The notes beneath the pieces were generated by a model. It had not been told where the DNA came from and made no database searches. It saw only the letters and a list, made by a program, of their open reading frames with translations. A program made the position numbers and the translations under genes. Source: Gaiellaceae bacterium (GTDB taxonomy: Bacteria > Actinomycetota > Thermoleophilia > Gaiellales > Gaiellaceae). Taken from it: a DNA stretch of 39,393 nucleotides. The stretch is from contig JAJTCQ010000010.1 in NCBI GenBank assembly GCA_021323315.1, forward strand, positions 1-39,393. Reading direction: 5' to 3'. This document shows, one piece after another, positions 1 to 7,850 of the stretch (position 1 is the first letter of the stretch; each line of letters opens with the position of its first letter).

Positions 1-252
1 GGCATTCCGATCGAGATCGAGGTCGTCGACGTCGAGTCGGACTCGGACGCGGAGGAGTACCGGGTGCTGGGCTCTCCGACGGTCCTCGTCGACGGCCGTG
101 ACGTCGACCCGGACCCTACCGTCGCGGGGTACAGCGCCGACGACCGGATCTACCGCACCGAGCGCGGCCCGTGCGGTTGGCCCGAGCCCGAATGGATCCG
201 CAGCGCGGTGCTACGCGCCGTCGCGCAGACCACGTCCAACGGCACGCACTAG
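1..252 (+). CDS. Thioredoxin-fold protein, 5' end missing
   Basis: The reading frame is open from the first base and ends at TAG 250-252, so only the C-terminal 83 residues are present. The stretch GSPTVLVDGRDVDP resembles the cis-proline strand and hairpin of thioredoxin/glutaredoxin-like folds, in which a small residue precedes the cis-Pro (here S-P). Small actinobacterial thioredoxin-like proteins of unknown role end in a similar way, with an RIYRTERG-type strand and a final helix (EWIRSAVLRAV). The CxxC site, if it exists, would lie upstream of the window. Function beyond the fold cannot be called; a redox or metal-trafficking role is only a family-level guess. Confidence 0.6.
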   Translation, partial: GIPIEIEVVDVESDSDAEEYRVLGSPTVLVDGRDVDPDPTVAGYSADDRIYRTERGPCGWPEPEWIRSAVLRAVAQTTSNGTH

Positions 253-268
253 GCACTCACGACCGCAG

Positions 269-296
269 TTCGCAATCCGCGAGCGCGGATTCCGAA
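269..296. terminator. Hairpin between convergent genes
   Basis: An 8-bp perfect stem (AATCCGCG / CGCGGATT, loop AG) is extended after a C-C mismatch by TTCG / CGAA. It lies 3' of the thioredoxin-fold gene and facing the GNAT gene, so it can act for either strand. There is no T tract, as is common in GC-rich actinobacteria. Confidence 0.5.
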
Positions 297-304
297 CGCG
301 AAGA

Positions 305-322
305 ATCCCTGAAGGCGGCCGC
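305..322. repeat. 18-nt dispersed repeat, copy 1
   Basis: ATCCCTGAAGGCGGCCGC here is identical to 23589-23606. It is followed by a second GCGGCCGC (326-333), making an 8-bp inverted repeat with loop ACA. Both copies lie at the junction of convergent genes and follow a TCCGC/GCGGA-type hairpin. Confidence 0.65.
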
Positions 323-341
323 ACAGCGGCCGCGCCGACCG

Positions 342-857
342 CTACTCCTCGTTCGCGAGGTCCTCGACAACCAGGCCGTAGAGGACGCCGTCGACCCACC
401 CGTCGTTGCGCCAGTACGCCTTGCGGCGTACGCCCTCGCGCACGAAGCCCGCGCGCTCCGCGTGCCGCATGGCGCGCTCGTTGAAGCCGTAGATCTCCAT
501 CTGGAGACGATGGAATCCGAGCTCGTCGAACAGATGCCGCTGGAAGAGCGTCGCCGCGGTGTCCGCGACCTTGGCGCCGCGGAAGTCCGGGTGCACGGCG
601 AGGCCGCCGAGGTTCGCGATCCTGCTCCGGACGTTCCCGCGCTCGAAGCGCATCGTCCCGGCGCGCTCGCCGTCGACCTCGATCAGGAACACGCCGAATG
701 CATCGGGCTCGGCTCCCGAGCGGTCGATCTCCGCGAGGACGTCCTCACGATCCTTCGCCCGCACGGCGGCGAGGAACGGCTCGACGTCCTCGTGCGTCAC
801 GAGCTCGGCGATGAAGTCGGCGTCGTCCGGGCGCGCTCGCCGGATCGACACACTCAT
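342..857 (-). CDS. GNAT family N-acetyltransferase
   Basis: A 171-residue protein beginning MSVSIRRARPDDADFIAELV, the usual first strand and helix of a RimJ/RimL-like GNAT domain. The acetyl-CoA region is LGGLAVHPDFRGAKVADTAA (about residues 90-110), followed by LGFHRLQMEIYGFNERAMRHAERAGFVREGVRRKAYW, the conserved N-x-x-A-x-x-x-x-E-x-x-GF segment. It probably transfers acetyl groups to an amine on a small molecule or protein N-terminus; the substrate is unknown. Its ATG overlaps the EamA stop (ATGA), so the two are translationally coupled and transcribed from the EamA promoter. The reading frame is open far upstream, but that extension is antisense to other genes. Confidence 0.9.
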   Translation of the reverse strand: MSVSIRRARPDDADFIAELVTHEDVEPFLAAVRAKDREDVLAEIDRSGAEPDAFGVFLIEVDGERAGTMRFERGNVRSRIANLGGLAVHPDFRGAKVADTAATLFQRHLFDELGFHRLQMEIYGFNERAMRHAERAGFVREGVRRKAYWRNDGWVDGVLYGLVVEDLANEE

Positions 858-1753
858 GCAGGAGTCTCCTGCACGCGAACGCCGAAGAACCGCTGTCCGG
901 AGGCGAGAGCGGCCCCGACGACGATGAGCGCGAACCCGACGAGCATCGCGGTCGTGACCGGCTCGTCGAGGAGGAGCGCCCCGTACACGACCGCGAAGGC
1001 CGGCATGAGGTAGGTCACGATCGAGAGCTTCCGGCTGCCGTGCAGGCGCAGGACGCGAAACAGCAGCAGCTGGCCGGCGAAGGTCGGAATCACAATGAGG
1101 CCGACGAGGCCTGCGACCGCCTCCGACCCGGGCAGCACGCGCGGCGGGTCGAGAACCGCGAGCGGAAGGAGCACGAGCGCTGCGGCGAGCATGTTCCCCG
1201 TGGCCAGAACCGGCCCGGCGACGTCGCGGATCTGCAGCTGACCGTAGACGCCGCCCGCCGCGTACGACAGAGACGAGAGGACGACCGCGAGCGTGCCGGC
1301 GATCACCCACCACCCGCCGCCGGCGTCGAGGCCTGTGAGCGCTGCCACTCCGAGGAAGCCGAGCGCGACCCCTGCGATGCGAACGGCTCCCACGTGCTCG
1401 TGTGGGAGAAAGCGCGCCGCGAGCAGGAACGTGAAGATCGGCACGGTCGACTGCGCGATGCCCGCCACGCTCGAGTCGATGTGGGTCTCGCCCCAGGCGA
1501 CGAGCCCCATCGGTATCGCGGCGTTGATGACGCCCAGCACGAGGCACGGCAGCCAGGCGGCGCGGAGCTCCGCAATCGCGCGGGTCGCGCCCATGCGCCA
1601 GGCGAGGTATGCGAACAGCAGGGCTCCGGCGAGGAGGACGCGCAGTTCCGTCATCGCCGCCGGCGGGATGTCCTCGACTGCGAGCTTGATGAAGAGGTAC
1701 GACGCGCCCCACATGGCCGCGAGGAGGAGGATCAGCGGCCAGTACCCGCGCAC
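854..1753 (-). CDS. EamA/DMT family transporter
   Basis: A 299-residue integral membrane protein with two EamA repeats, each of about five hydrophobic segments. The first starts PLILLLAAMWGASYLFIKLA and the second near residue 147 (GGWWVIAGTLAVVLSSLSYA). Family members are drug/metabolite exporters or amino-acid permeases; the substrate cannot be read from sequence. The GTG start at 1751-1753 was chosen because a TAGCCT hexamer ends 6 nt upstream on the same strand. It is the first gene of a two-gene unit with the GNAT gene, and is divergent from purL. It is one of three unrelated-looking EamA genes in the window. Confidence 0.9.
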   Translation of the reverse strand: MRGYWPLILLLAAMWGASYLFIKLAVEDIPPAAMTELRVLLAGALLFAYLAWRMGATRAIAELRAAWLPCLVLGVINAAIPMGLVAWGETHIDSSVAGIAQSTVPIFTFLLAARFLPHEHVGAVRIAGVALGFLGVAALTGLDAGGGWWVIAGTLAVVLSSLSYAAGGVYGQLQIRDVAGPVLATGNMLAAALVLLPLAVLDPPRVLPGSEAVAGLVGLIVIPTFAGQLLLFRVLRLHGSRKLSIVTYLMPAFAVVYGALLLDEPVTTAMLVGFALIVVGAALASGQRFFGVRVQETPA

Positions 1754-1759
1754 GCCGTG

Positions 1760-1765
1760 AGGCTA
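1760..1765 (-). promoter_or_regulatory. -10-like element for the EamA gene
   Basis: TAGCCT on the minus strand, 6 nt before GTG 1753. No Shine-Dalgarno is present, so the transcript is probably leaderless. Confidence 0.5.
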
Positions 1766-1793
1766 TCCGTCGGATGTGGTCAGGCTCCGGCGC

Positions 1794-1799
1794 TACGCT
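1794..1799 (+). promoter_or_regulatory. -10-like element for purL
   Basis: TACGCT on the plus strand. It lies 15 nt before GTG 1815 but exactly 6 nt before an in-frame CTG (1806), the spacing used by many other genes here. Confidence 0.45.
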
Positions 1800-1814
1800 G
1801 ACGTTCTGACCAGC

Positions 1815-3914
1815 GTGACGGATCCGGCGCTCCATCGCGCACTCGGTCTGACCGACGGAGAATTCGAGCGAATCCGCGCGCTGCTGGGTCGGGATCCGAA
1901 CGACTTCGAGCTCGCGGTGTTCTCGCTCCTGTGGTCGGAGCATTGCGGCTACAAGCACTCGGCGCTCCTCCTGAAGCGGCTGCCCTCGACCGGGCCGCGC
2001 GTGCTCCAGGGTCCCGGCGAGAACGCCGGCGTGCTCGACCTCGGGGACGGGCAAGCCGTCGCCTTCAAGGTGGAGAGCCACAACCACCCCTCTGCCGTCG
2101 AGCCCTTCCAGGGCGCCGCGACCGGGGTCGGCGGCATCCTCCGCGACATCGTCTCGATGGGCGCGCGCCCGGTCGCCCTTCTCGACGGTCTTCGTTTCGG
2201 TGAGCCCGACTGGCACTTCTCGCGGGCGGTCGGCGGGATCGGCCACTACGGTAACTGCGTCGGTGTTCCGACGGTGGGTGGCGAGTCGGTCTTCGACGAG
2301 GCGTATCGTGAGAACTGCCTCGTCAATGCGATGTGCGTCGGGCTGCTCCCCGCCGACCGGCTCCTGCGTGCGAAGGCGACCGCAGCCGGTCAGCTCGTCG
2401 TCCTCTACGGCGCGACGACCGGCCGCGACGGGATCGGCGGCGCGTCCGTGCTCGCGAGTCAGGAGCTCGACGACGCGGCTGCAGTCAAGCGACCGTCGGT
2501 GCAGATCGGCGATCCGTTCACCGGAAAGAAGCTCATCGAGTCGTCGGTCGAGCTCACGTCGACCGGGCTCGTCGAGTCGCTGCAGGACTGCGGCGCCGCG
2601 GGCATCGCCTCGTCGCTGTCCGAGATGGCGGCCGAGTTCGGGATCGACGTCCATCTCGACCGCGTCCCGCTTCGCGAGGACGGTATGGAGCCCTGGGAGG
2701 TGATGATCTCCGAGAGCCAGGAGCGGATGATCGCGATGGTACGCCCGCAGATGCTCGAGGCGGTCGAGGCAGTCCTCGACCGGTGGGAGCTCGAGCACGC
2801 CGTCGTCGGCGAGGTGACCGCGACCGGCAAGCTCCGCGCCTTCTGGCACGACGACATCGTCGGCGAGATCCCGGCCAGACTCCTCACCGAGGAGTGTCCG
2901 CGCTACGAGGTCGGACAGACGCGGCGGCCTGCGCCTCCGGCTCGCGAGATCGCCGACGCGCCTGCGGCACACGACGCGCTCGTCGAGCTCCTCGCCTCAC
3001 CCGCGCTCCGGAGTCGTCGCTTCGTGTTCCGCCGCTACGACCAGCTCGTCGGCTCGCGGACCGTCCGCCGGCCGGGCCTCGATGCGGCCGTGATCCGGCT
3101 CCGCCCGACCATGCGCGGCCTGGCCGTCTCGCTCGACGGACAGGGACGCATCGCTCGGCTCGATCCGTTCGCCGGGGGTGCGCTGGCGGTGCTCGAGGCG
3201 GCGCGCAACGTCGCGTGCGTCGGTGGCGAGCCGATCGGCTTCACCGACTGCCTCAACTTCGGGAACCCGGAGAAGCCCGAGATCGGCTGGGAGCTCGCAC
3301 AGGCGATCGACGGCATCGCCGCCGCCGCCGACGCAGTCGGCGCCCCGGTCGTGTCCGGGAACGTGTCGCTCTACAACGAGACGAATGGGCGCGCGATCCA
3401 TCCGACGCCCGTGGTCGGGGCCGTCGGCCTCGTCGAAGACGTGCGTCGCGTGCCGAAGGCCTGGCACGAGGGTGACGTGCTCTACGCCGCCTTCGCCTCG
3501 CAGGCGGCGCTCCCGGGCTCGGAGTACCAGGCCCGGTTCGGCGAGGTAGGTGGCACGCCGGCGCCGCTCGATCTCGCGGCCGAAGCCCGCCTGATCTCGT
3601 TCCTCTGGCAGGCGGCGCAGCTCGCCACGCTGACACACGACGCCTCGGAGGGCGGCCTCGCCGTGTGTCTCGCCGAGGCGGCGCTCTTCTCGGGTGTCGG
3701 AGCTGCGCTCGACCTGCGCGACGACCCGGTCGAGCTCTTCGGCGAGGTGGGCGGGCGAGCGATCGTTGCGTGCGCGCCGGTCGACGCTCCCGAGCTCGAG
3801 TCGGTTGCGACCGGGCTGGGCGTTCCGGTGCGGCGCGTGGGTGAAGTTGGCGGGGGTACCCTGCTGGGAGTGGAGCTCCAGCGCTTGCGAAGCGCGTGGG
3901 AGGCGAGCGACTGA
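1815..3914 (+). CDS. purL: Phosphoribosylformylglycinamidine synthase, PurL subunit
   Basis: Purine step 4: ATP-dependent conversion of FGAR plus ammonia to FGAM. The 699-residue length is that of small-type PurL, which works in a complex with PurS and the glutaminase PurQ. Visible motifs are SEHCGYKHS (catalytic His about residue 43), FKVESHNHPSAVEPFQGAATG (nucleotide loop), and in the second half GEPIGFTDCLNFGNP and VVSGNVSLYNE. Two AIRS-type halves are present. The start is uncertain: GTG 1776 is the longest option but lies upstream of the probable -10; CTG 1806 fits a leaderless start; GTG 1815 is the first conventional codon after the -10. The stop overlaps the purF ATG by one base. No purS or purQ lies in the window. 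Confidence 0.95.
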   Translation: MTDPALHRALGLTDGEFERIRALLGRDPNDFELAVFSLLWSEHCGYKHSALLLKRLPSTGPRVLQGPGENAGVLDLGDGQAVAFKVESHNHPSAVEPFQGAATGVGGILRDIVSMGARPVALLDGLRFGEPDWHFSRAVGGIGHYGNCVGVPTVGGESVFDEAYRENCLVNAMCVGLLPADRLLRAKATAAGQLVVLYGATTGRDGIGGASVLASQELDDAAAVKRPSVQIGDPFTGKKLIESSVELTSTGLVESLQDCGAAGIASSLSEMAAEFGIDVHLDRVPLREDGMEPWEVMISESQERMIAMVRPQMLEAVEAVLDRWELEHAVVGEVTATGKLRAFWHDDIVGEIPARLLTEECPRYEVGQTRRPAPPAREIADAPAAHDALVELLASPALRSRRFVFRRYDQLVGSRTVRRPGLDAAVIRLRPTMRGLAVSLDGQGRIARLDPFAGGALAVLEAARNVACVGGEPIGFTDCLNFGNPEKPEIGWELAQAIDGIAAAADAVGAPVVSGNVSLYNETNGRAIHPTPVVGAVGLVEDVRRVPKAWHEGDVLYAAFASQAALPGSEYQARFGEVGGTPAPLDLAAEARLISFLWQAAQLATLTHDASEGGLAVCLAEAALFSGVGAALDLRDDPVELFGEVGGRAIVACAPVDAPELESVATGLGVPVRRVGEVGGGTLLGVELQRLRSAWEASD

Positions 3915-5290
3915 TGTGTGGGGTCTTCGGGATTCGTTCGGAGGAGCGGGACGTCTCGCGTCTCGCGTACTTCGGCCTGTTCGCGCTCCAGCACCGCGGC
4001 CAGGAGTCAGCGGGGATTGCGGTCTCCGACCGGGGGCGTCTGACCGTCGTGCGCGACATGGGGCTCGTCGCCCAGGTCTTCGACGAGCAGCAGCTGCAAG
4101 CGCTGCCCGGCGAGGTCGCGATCGGCCACACGCGCTACTCGACTACCGGGGCGAATCGCTGGGCGAACGCACAGCCGCTCATCCACCACGGGCGTGTCCG
4201 CACGATCGCACTGGGGCACAACGGCAACCTCGTCAACGTCGAGGCGCTGAGAACCGAGCTGCAGGAGGACGGTGTGAAGCTCATGTCCGGCTCGGACTCG
4301 GAGGTGATCGCGGCGCTGATCGCACGCGATCCCGCCCCCCTCACCGATGCAGTGGCCGCGACGATGGCCCGGCTCGAGGGTGCGTACACGGTGACCGCGC
4401 TCGCCGAGGGCGTGCTCGTCGCCTTCCGCGACCCGCTCGGTTTTCGCCCGCTCACACTCGGGCGGATCGGAGAGGACTGGGTCGTCGCCTCCGAGTCATG
4501 CGCTCTCGACCTCATCGCGGCGGACGTGGTGCGTGACGTTCGGCCGGGGGAGATCGTCTGGATCGACGAGGAGGGGCTGCACAACGCACAAGCGGCGCCC
4601 GCGGGCAAGAACGCGCACTGCATCTTCGAGCACATCTACCTCGCCCGACCGGACTCGCGGCTCGCCGGCGTCGAGGTGCACGGTGCGCGCGTGCGGATGG
4701 GAGAGACGCTCGCGCGCGAAGCCCCGGCCGAGGCGGATCTCGTCATCGGCGTACCGGACTCCGGCACGCCGGCCGCGATCGGGTTCTCGAAGGCGTCGGG
4801 AATTCCCTTCAACGAGGCGCTCATCAAGAACCGCTACGTCGCGCGCACCTTCATCCAGCCGGACCAGGCGATGCGGGAGCAGGGGATCCGGATGAAGTTC
4901 AACCCGCTCGACGAGGTCGAAGGCAAGCGGATCGTCGTCGTCGACGACACGATCGTGCGCGCGAACACCACGCGGCAGCTCGTCGCCATGCTCCTCGAGG
5001 CGGGCGCCTCGGAGGTGCACGTCCGCATCTCGTCGCCCCCCGTCGTCTCGCCGTGCTTCTACGGCATCGACTTCCCGGACGAGGACGAGCTTCCCGCCGC
5101 CCACCGGTCGGTCGAGGAGATGCGCCAGCTCATCGGCGCGACCTCGTTGCACTACCTCTCGGTCGACGGCATGCAGGCGGCGACGCTGCTGCCGGAGGAC
5201 TCGGTCTGTCGCGCGTGCTTCACGCGCGACTACCCCACGCGCGTCCCGCCGAGAACCGAGAAGCTCCGCTTCGAGACCGCACGCGCCTAG
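3914..5290 (+). CDS. purF: Amidophosphoribosyltransferase
   Basis: First committed step of purine synthesis: PRPP plus glutamine gives phosphoribosylamine. The protein (458 aa) begins MCGVFG, so the catalytic Cys is exposed simply by Met removal and no propeptide is needed. The N-terminal Ntn glutaminase domain has HRGQESAGIAVS, GHTRYSTTG and GHNGNLVN. The C-terminal phosphoribosyltransferase domain has the PRPP motif VVVDDTIVRANT. Cysteines in NAHCIFEH, VVSPCFYG and SVCRACF match the four 4Fe-4S ligands of Bacillus-type PurF, so the enzyme is probably an oxygen-sensitive iron-sulfur protein. An upstream in-frame ATG (3896) would add six residues before Cys1 and was rejected. TGATG coupling with purL. 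Confidence 0.97.
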   Translation: MCGVFGIRSEERDVSRLAYFGLFALQHRGQESAGIAVSDRGRLTVVRDMGLVAQVFDEQQLQALPGEVAIGHTRYSTTGANRWANAQPLIHHGRVRTIALGHNGNLVNVEALRTELQEDGVKLMSGSDSEVIAALIARDPAPLTDAVAATMARLEGAYTVTALAEGVLVAFRDPLGFRPLTLGRIGEDWVVASESCALDLIAADVVRDVRPGEIVWIDEEGLHNAQAAPAGKNAHCIFEHIYLARPDSRLAGVEVHGARVRMGETLAREAPAEADLVIGVPDSGTPAAIGFSKASGIPFNEALIKNRYVARTFIQPDQAMREQGIRMKFNPLDEVEGKRIVVVDDTIVRANTTRQLVAMLLEAGASEVHVRISSPPVVSPCFYGIDFPDEDELPAAHRSVEEMRQLIGATSLHYLSVDGMQAATLLPEDSVCRACFTRDYPTRVPPRTEKLRFETARA

Positions 5291-5295
5291 GCGCG
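5282..5295. terminator. 14-nt perfect palindrome holding both stop codons
   Basis: CGCGCCTAGGCGCG is its own reverse complement. Its central CTAG supplies the purF stop (TAG 5288-5290, plus) and the stop of the opposing DUF1295 gene (TAG 5289-5287, minus). It could form a hairpin in either transcript, although such a perfect palindrome has no loop unless the central bases open. Confidence 0.45.
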
Positions 5296-6073
5296 GCGAG
5301 GCGGCAGCGGGACGAAGACGCTCGTCGCGCTCTGGTACTCGGCGTAGTCGGCGCGCGAGCGCTGCCTGCGCCTCGGTCGCCGGGATCCCGGTGACCTTGA
5401 ACAGAAGGTAGAGGAGGGCGGCGGGGACGAGCCAGGCGAGCCAGCCCCACGGCGCGGCGCTCGCGACGAAGGCGACCCCGCACCAGGTGACCGACTCGAA
5501 GAAGTAGTTCGGGTGGCGCGACCAGCTCCAGAGGCCGGCGCGGGCGGTCTTCCCCGTGTTCCCCGGATTCCCGCGCCACCTCGCGAGCTGGATGTCGGCG
5601 AGGATCGTCCCGGCGTTTCCGACCGCCCACACCGCGATTCCGAGCCACTCGAGCGCGTCGAGACCGCTCGACTCGTTCCGGGCGATGAGCGCGAACGGCA
5701 GCGAGAAGAGGACGACGAAGAGCGCCTGAACCTGGAAGAACCAGAAGAAGCGCCGATTCGCGTGTGGCGCCCAACGCCGGCGCAACTCCTGGTAGCGGCC
5801 GTCCTCCTCCTGGCCGAGGACGCGGTCGACGAAGAGGTAGGCACCGAGCCGGAAACCCCAGAGCGACGCGAGCACCGCGGCGAGGATGCGGTGGCCGGTG
5901 TCGCCGTCGGCGAGCAGCGCGTAGACGATCGCGCAGCACGCGACGAGCACAGCCCAGGCGACGTCGACGTGGCTCGCGTCGCCGATGCGCACCTGGACGA
6001 CCCACATCAGCGCCATCGCCGCAGAGGCGAGGAGGGCGCCGACGACGAGCAGCCCCCAGACCGACTCGATCAG
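5287..6073 (-). pseudogene. DUF1295 (steroid 5-alpha-reductase-like) membrane protein, frameshifted
   Basis: Polytopic membrane protein of the DUF1295/isoprenylcysteine-methyltransferase-like superfamily, about 260 aa if intact. Conserved parts are DASHVDVAWA, LWGFRLGAYLF and the signature GLWSWSRHPNYFFESVTWCG. Near 5361-5367 the frame is lost: the expected ending, RADYAEYQSATSVFVPLPP, is encoded in another frame and stops in the palindrome at 5287. Without correction the frame runs on through antisense purF with no family similarity. A 2-nt loss or 1-nt gain explains it; a sequencing error is the alternative. The start overlaps the ctaG stop as CTGA; a CTG start (6073) gives the normal N-terminal length, and the next ATG would cut the first membrane segment. 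Confidence 0.75.
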
Positions 6074-6924
6074 GCGAGCTCCTCCCACCGGCGATAGCGC
6101 ACGGCACGCCGGGCGGTGCGCTCGTCGACGCCCTTCTCGATGAGCTCCTGGCGCACCTCTCCCTCCTGTGCCATGCGCAGGAAGAGCCAAGCGAGCGCGA
6201 CGATCGTGACGAGCGAGCCCTCGAGCATCATCAGCGACCCTGCGAGGCTCTGGTCGGCGTCCGGCGAGAGCCCGAGGTAGTCGTCACCCGTGTCGTAGAC
6301 GTCGTAGAAGGCGGAGCCGCCCCAGACGAAGACGTTCCCGATCACGGTCGCGACGAGGCGGACGCCGACGATGTAAGCCAGCTTCGCCCCGGTCCCGAAC
6401 CACTCGGGCGCCGGGAGCGTCTCGAGAACCGGGAGCCAGAGCACGATCCCCGCGCTGAAGAACGCGACGTGCTCGAGCGCGTGCAGGGCACTCGAGTCGA
6501 CCGCGCCCTCGTACATCACCGGGAGGTGCCAGAGGACGAGGTTCGCAGCCCAGATCGGGAAGGCGACGAACGGATTCGCGAGGACGCGCAGCCGCATCAC
6601 GCCCGGGAGTGCGAGGATCGGCCTCAGGAGCGGCCCGGTAAGCCCGGCGAGCAGGCAGAGCGGCGCGAGATCGCCCACGAGCAGGTGCTGCGCCATGTGA
6701 AACGAGAAGAGCTCCTGTTCGCCGATCTCCGCGACCGGCGAGGCGACGGCGACGAGGAGGAGGGCGATGCCGAGCACGAACAGGCCGATGCGCCAGCCGG
6801 GGACGGGCTGACCACGCCGCGCGAGGGTTCGTGCCCTCAGCGCGTATGCGACCGCGACGAGCGCGATCGGCGCCAGCTGCAGCGGGGCGATCGTCCAGCT
6901 CGTCAGAAGCGACGGCTCGTCCAC
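6070..6924 (-). CDS. ctaG: Cytochrome c oxidase assembly protein, CtaG/Caa3 type
   Basis: A 284-residue protein with about seven hydrophobic segments, matching the caa3_CtaG family found in Bacillus and actinobacteria, which is needed to assemble the haem-copper oxidase. Family histidines are visible in FSFHMAQHLLVGD, LVLWHLPVMYE and LHALEHVAFF. These face-of-membrane His pairs are thought to help copper handling; that is family knowledge, not shown here. Start GTG 6924 follows a TACAGT hexamer by 7 nt. No oxidase subunit gene is nearby. It is cotranscribed with the frameshifted DUF1295 gene and divergent from purM. Confidence 0.88.
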   Translation of the reverse strand: MDEPSLLTSWTIAPLQLAPIALVAVAYALRARTLARRGQPVPGWRIGLFVLGIALLLVAVASPVAEIGEQELFSFHMAQHLLVGDLAPLCLLAGLTGPLLRPILALPGVMRLRVLANPFVAFPIWAANLVLWHLPVMYEGAVDSSALHALEHVAFFSAGIVLWLPVLETLPAPEWFGTGAKLAYIVGVRLVATVIGNVFVWGGSAFYDVYDTGDDYLGLSPDADQSLAGSLMMLEGSLVTIVALAWLFLRMAQEGEVRQELIEKGVDERTARRAVRYRRWEELA

Positions 6925-6931
6925 GCCGCTG

Positions 6932-6941
6932 ACTGTACGCT
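6932..6941. promoter_or_regulatory. Overlapping divergent -10 elements, ctaG and purM
   Basis: ACTGTACGCT contains TACAGT on the minus strand (6937-6932, 7 nt before ctaG GTG) and TACGCT on the plus strand (6936-6941, 6 nt before purM GTG). The two hexamers share a central TA, so RNA polymerase could hardly occupy both at once. Confidence 0.55.
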
Positions 6942-6947
6942 CGGCCC

Positions 6948-7850
6948 GTGGGCGACGAGGGCCAGATCTACGCGGCGGCCGGCGTCTCGATCGAAAAGGG
7001 TGTAGCGGTCGTCGAGCGACTTCGTGCCGCTGTCGAGTCCACCGGGGCGACGGGCTTCGGGTCCTTTGCAGGGCTACACCCGCTCGACGACGAGCGGCTG
7101 CTCGCCGCGTCGACCGACTCCGTCGGAACCAAGCTCGTCCTCGCGCGCCAACGCGGCGCCCTTCGGTTCTGCGGGTCAGATCTCGCCGCGCATTGCATCA
7201 ACGACGTGCTCACGTGCGGCGCCGATCCGCTGTTCCTCCTCGACTACGTGGCTGCGAATCGGATCGACCTCGAGTCGGTCGCTGACCTCGTCGAGGGTGC
7301 TGCCGAGGTGTGCCGTGCCGCCGGAGTCGCGCTGATCGGCGGCGAGACGGCCGAGCTACCCGGGATCTACCGCGAGGGCGAGCTCGACTTCGCGGGGACG
7401 TGCGTCGGGCTCGTGGCGCGAGCGCGCCTGATCGACGGATCGGCGGTCGAGGAGGGCGACGTCGTGGTCGGACTGCCGTCGGCAGGCGTGCACGCGAACG
7501 GCTTCACGCTCGTACGGCGCGTGCTCGAGGACGAGGACTACGCGGGCGATGACCTGCTCGCTCCGACGAGGCTCTACCTCGAGGACGTGCGGCGGCTGCG
7601 TGATCGTGTGCACGCGTTCGCCCACGTGACGGGCGGCGGGATCCTTGGGAATCTCACGCGAGCCCTGCCTGCCGGACTGCGAGCCGAGCTCGACTGGGAG
7701 GCGTGGGAGCGACCTCCGGTCTTCGCCTGGTTGGCTCGGCACGTCGGCGAGCAGGAGCTCCGGCGGGTGTTCAATCTCGGCATCGGGTATCTCGCCGTCA
7801 TGCGGGATCCGGGAGACGAGCTCGTGATCGGGGGGATCGCTCGCACGTGA
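6948..7850 (+). CDS. purM: Phosphoribosylformylglycinamidine cyclo-ligase
   Basis: Purine step 5: ATP-dependent ring closure of FGAM to AIR. A 300-residue protein, somewhat shorter than the usual 330-350. Motifs visible are YAAAGVSIEKG (N-terminal signature, with Ser where many have Asp), STDSVGTKLVLA, CGSDLAAHCINDVLTCGADPLFLLDYVA, IGGETAELPG, and THVTGGG-type HVTGGGILGNL. All belong to the AIRS/PurM-like fold, which also underlies PurL. The GTG at 6948 follows TACGCT by 6 nt with no Shine-Dalgarno, so the message is probably leaderless. Its stop overlaps the purN start (GTGA), and purM-purN-purH form one operon. Confidence 0.96.
   Translation: MGDEGQIYAAAGVSIEKGVAVVERLRAAVESTGATGFGSFAGLHPLDDERLLAASTDSVGTKLVLARQRGALRFCGSDLAAHCINDVLTCGADPLFLLDYVAANRIDLESVADLVEGAAEVCRAAGVALIGGETAELPGIYREGELDFAGTCVGLVARARLIDGSAVEEGDVVVGLPSAGVHANGFTLVRRVLEDEDYAGDDLLAPTRLYLEDVRRLRDRVHAFAHVTGGGILGNLTRALPAGLRAELDWEAWERPPVFAWLARHVGEQELRRVFNLGIGYLAVMRDPGDELVIGGIART

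Noticed and set aside
858-2972. Minus-strand frame open from 2972 to the GNAT gene, as one 876-residue protein
   Set aside because: Only its last 171 residues (342-857) look like a protein family; the rest is antisense to purL and the EamA gene, as expected in GC-rich DNA.
4496-5286. Continuation of the DUF1295 frame antisense to purF
   Set aside because: It has no family similarity and follows a frameshift; the true ending is in another frame and stops at 5287.
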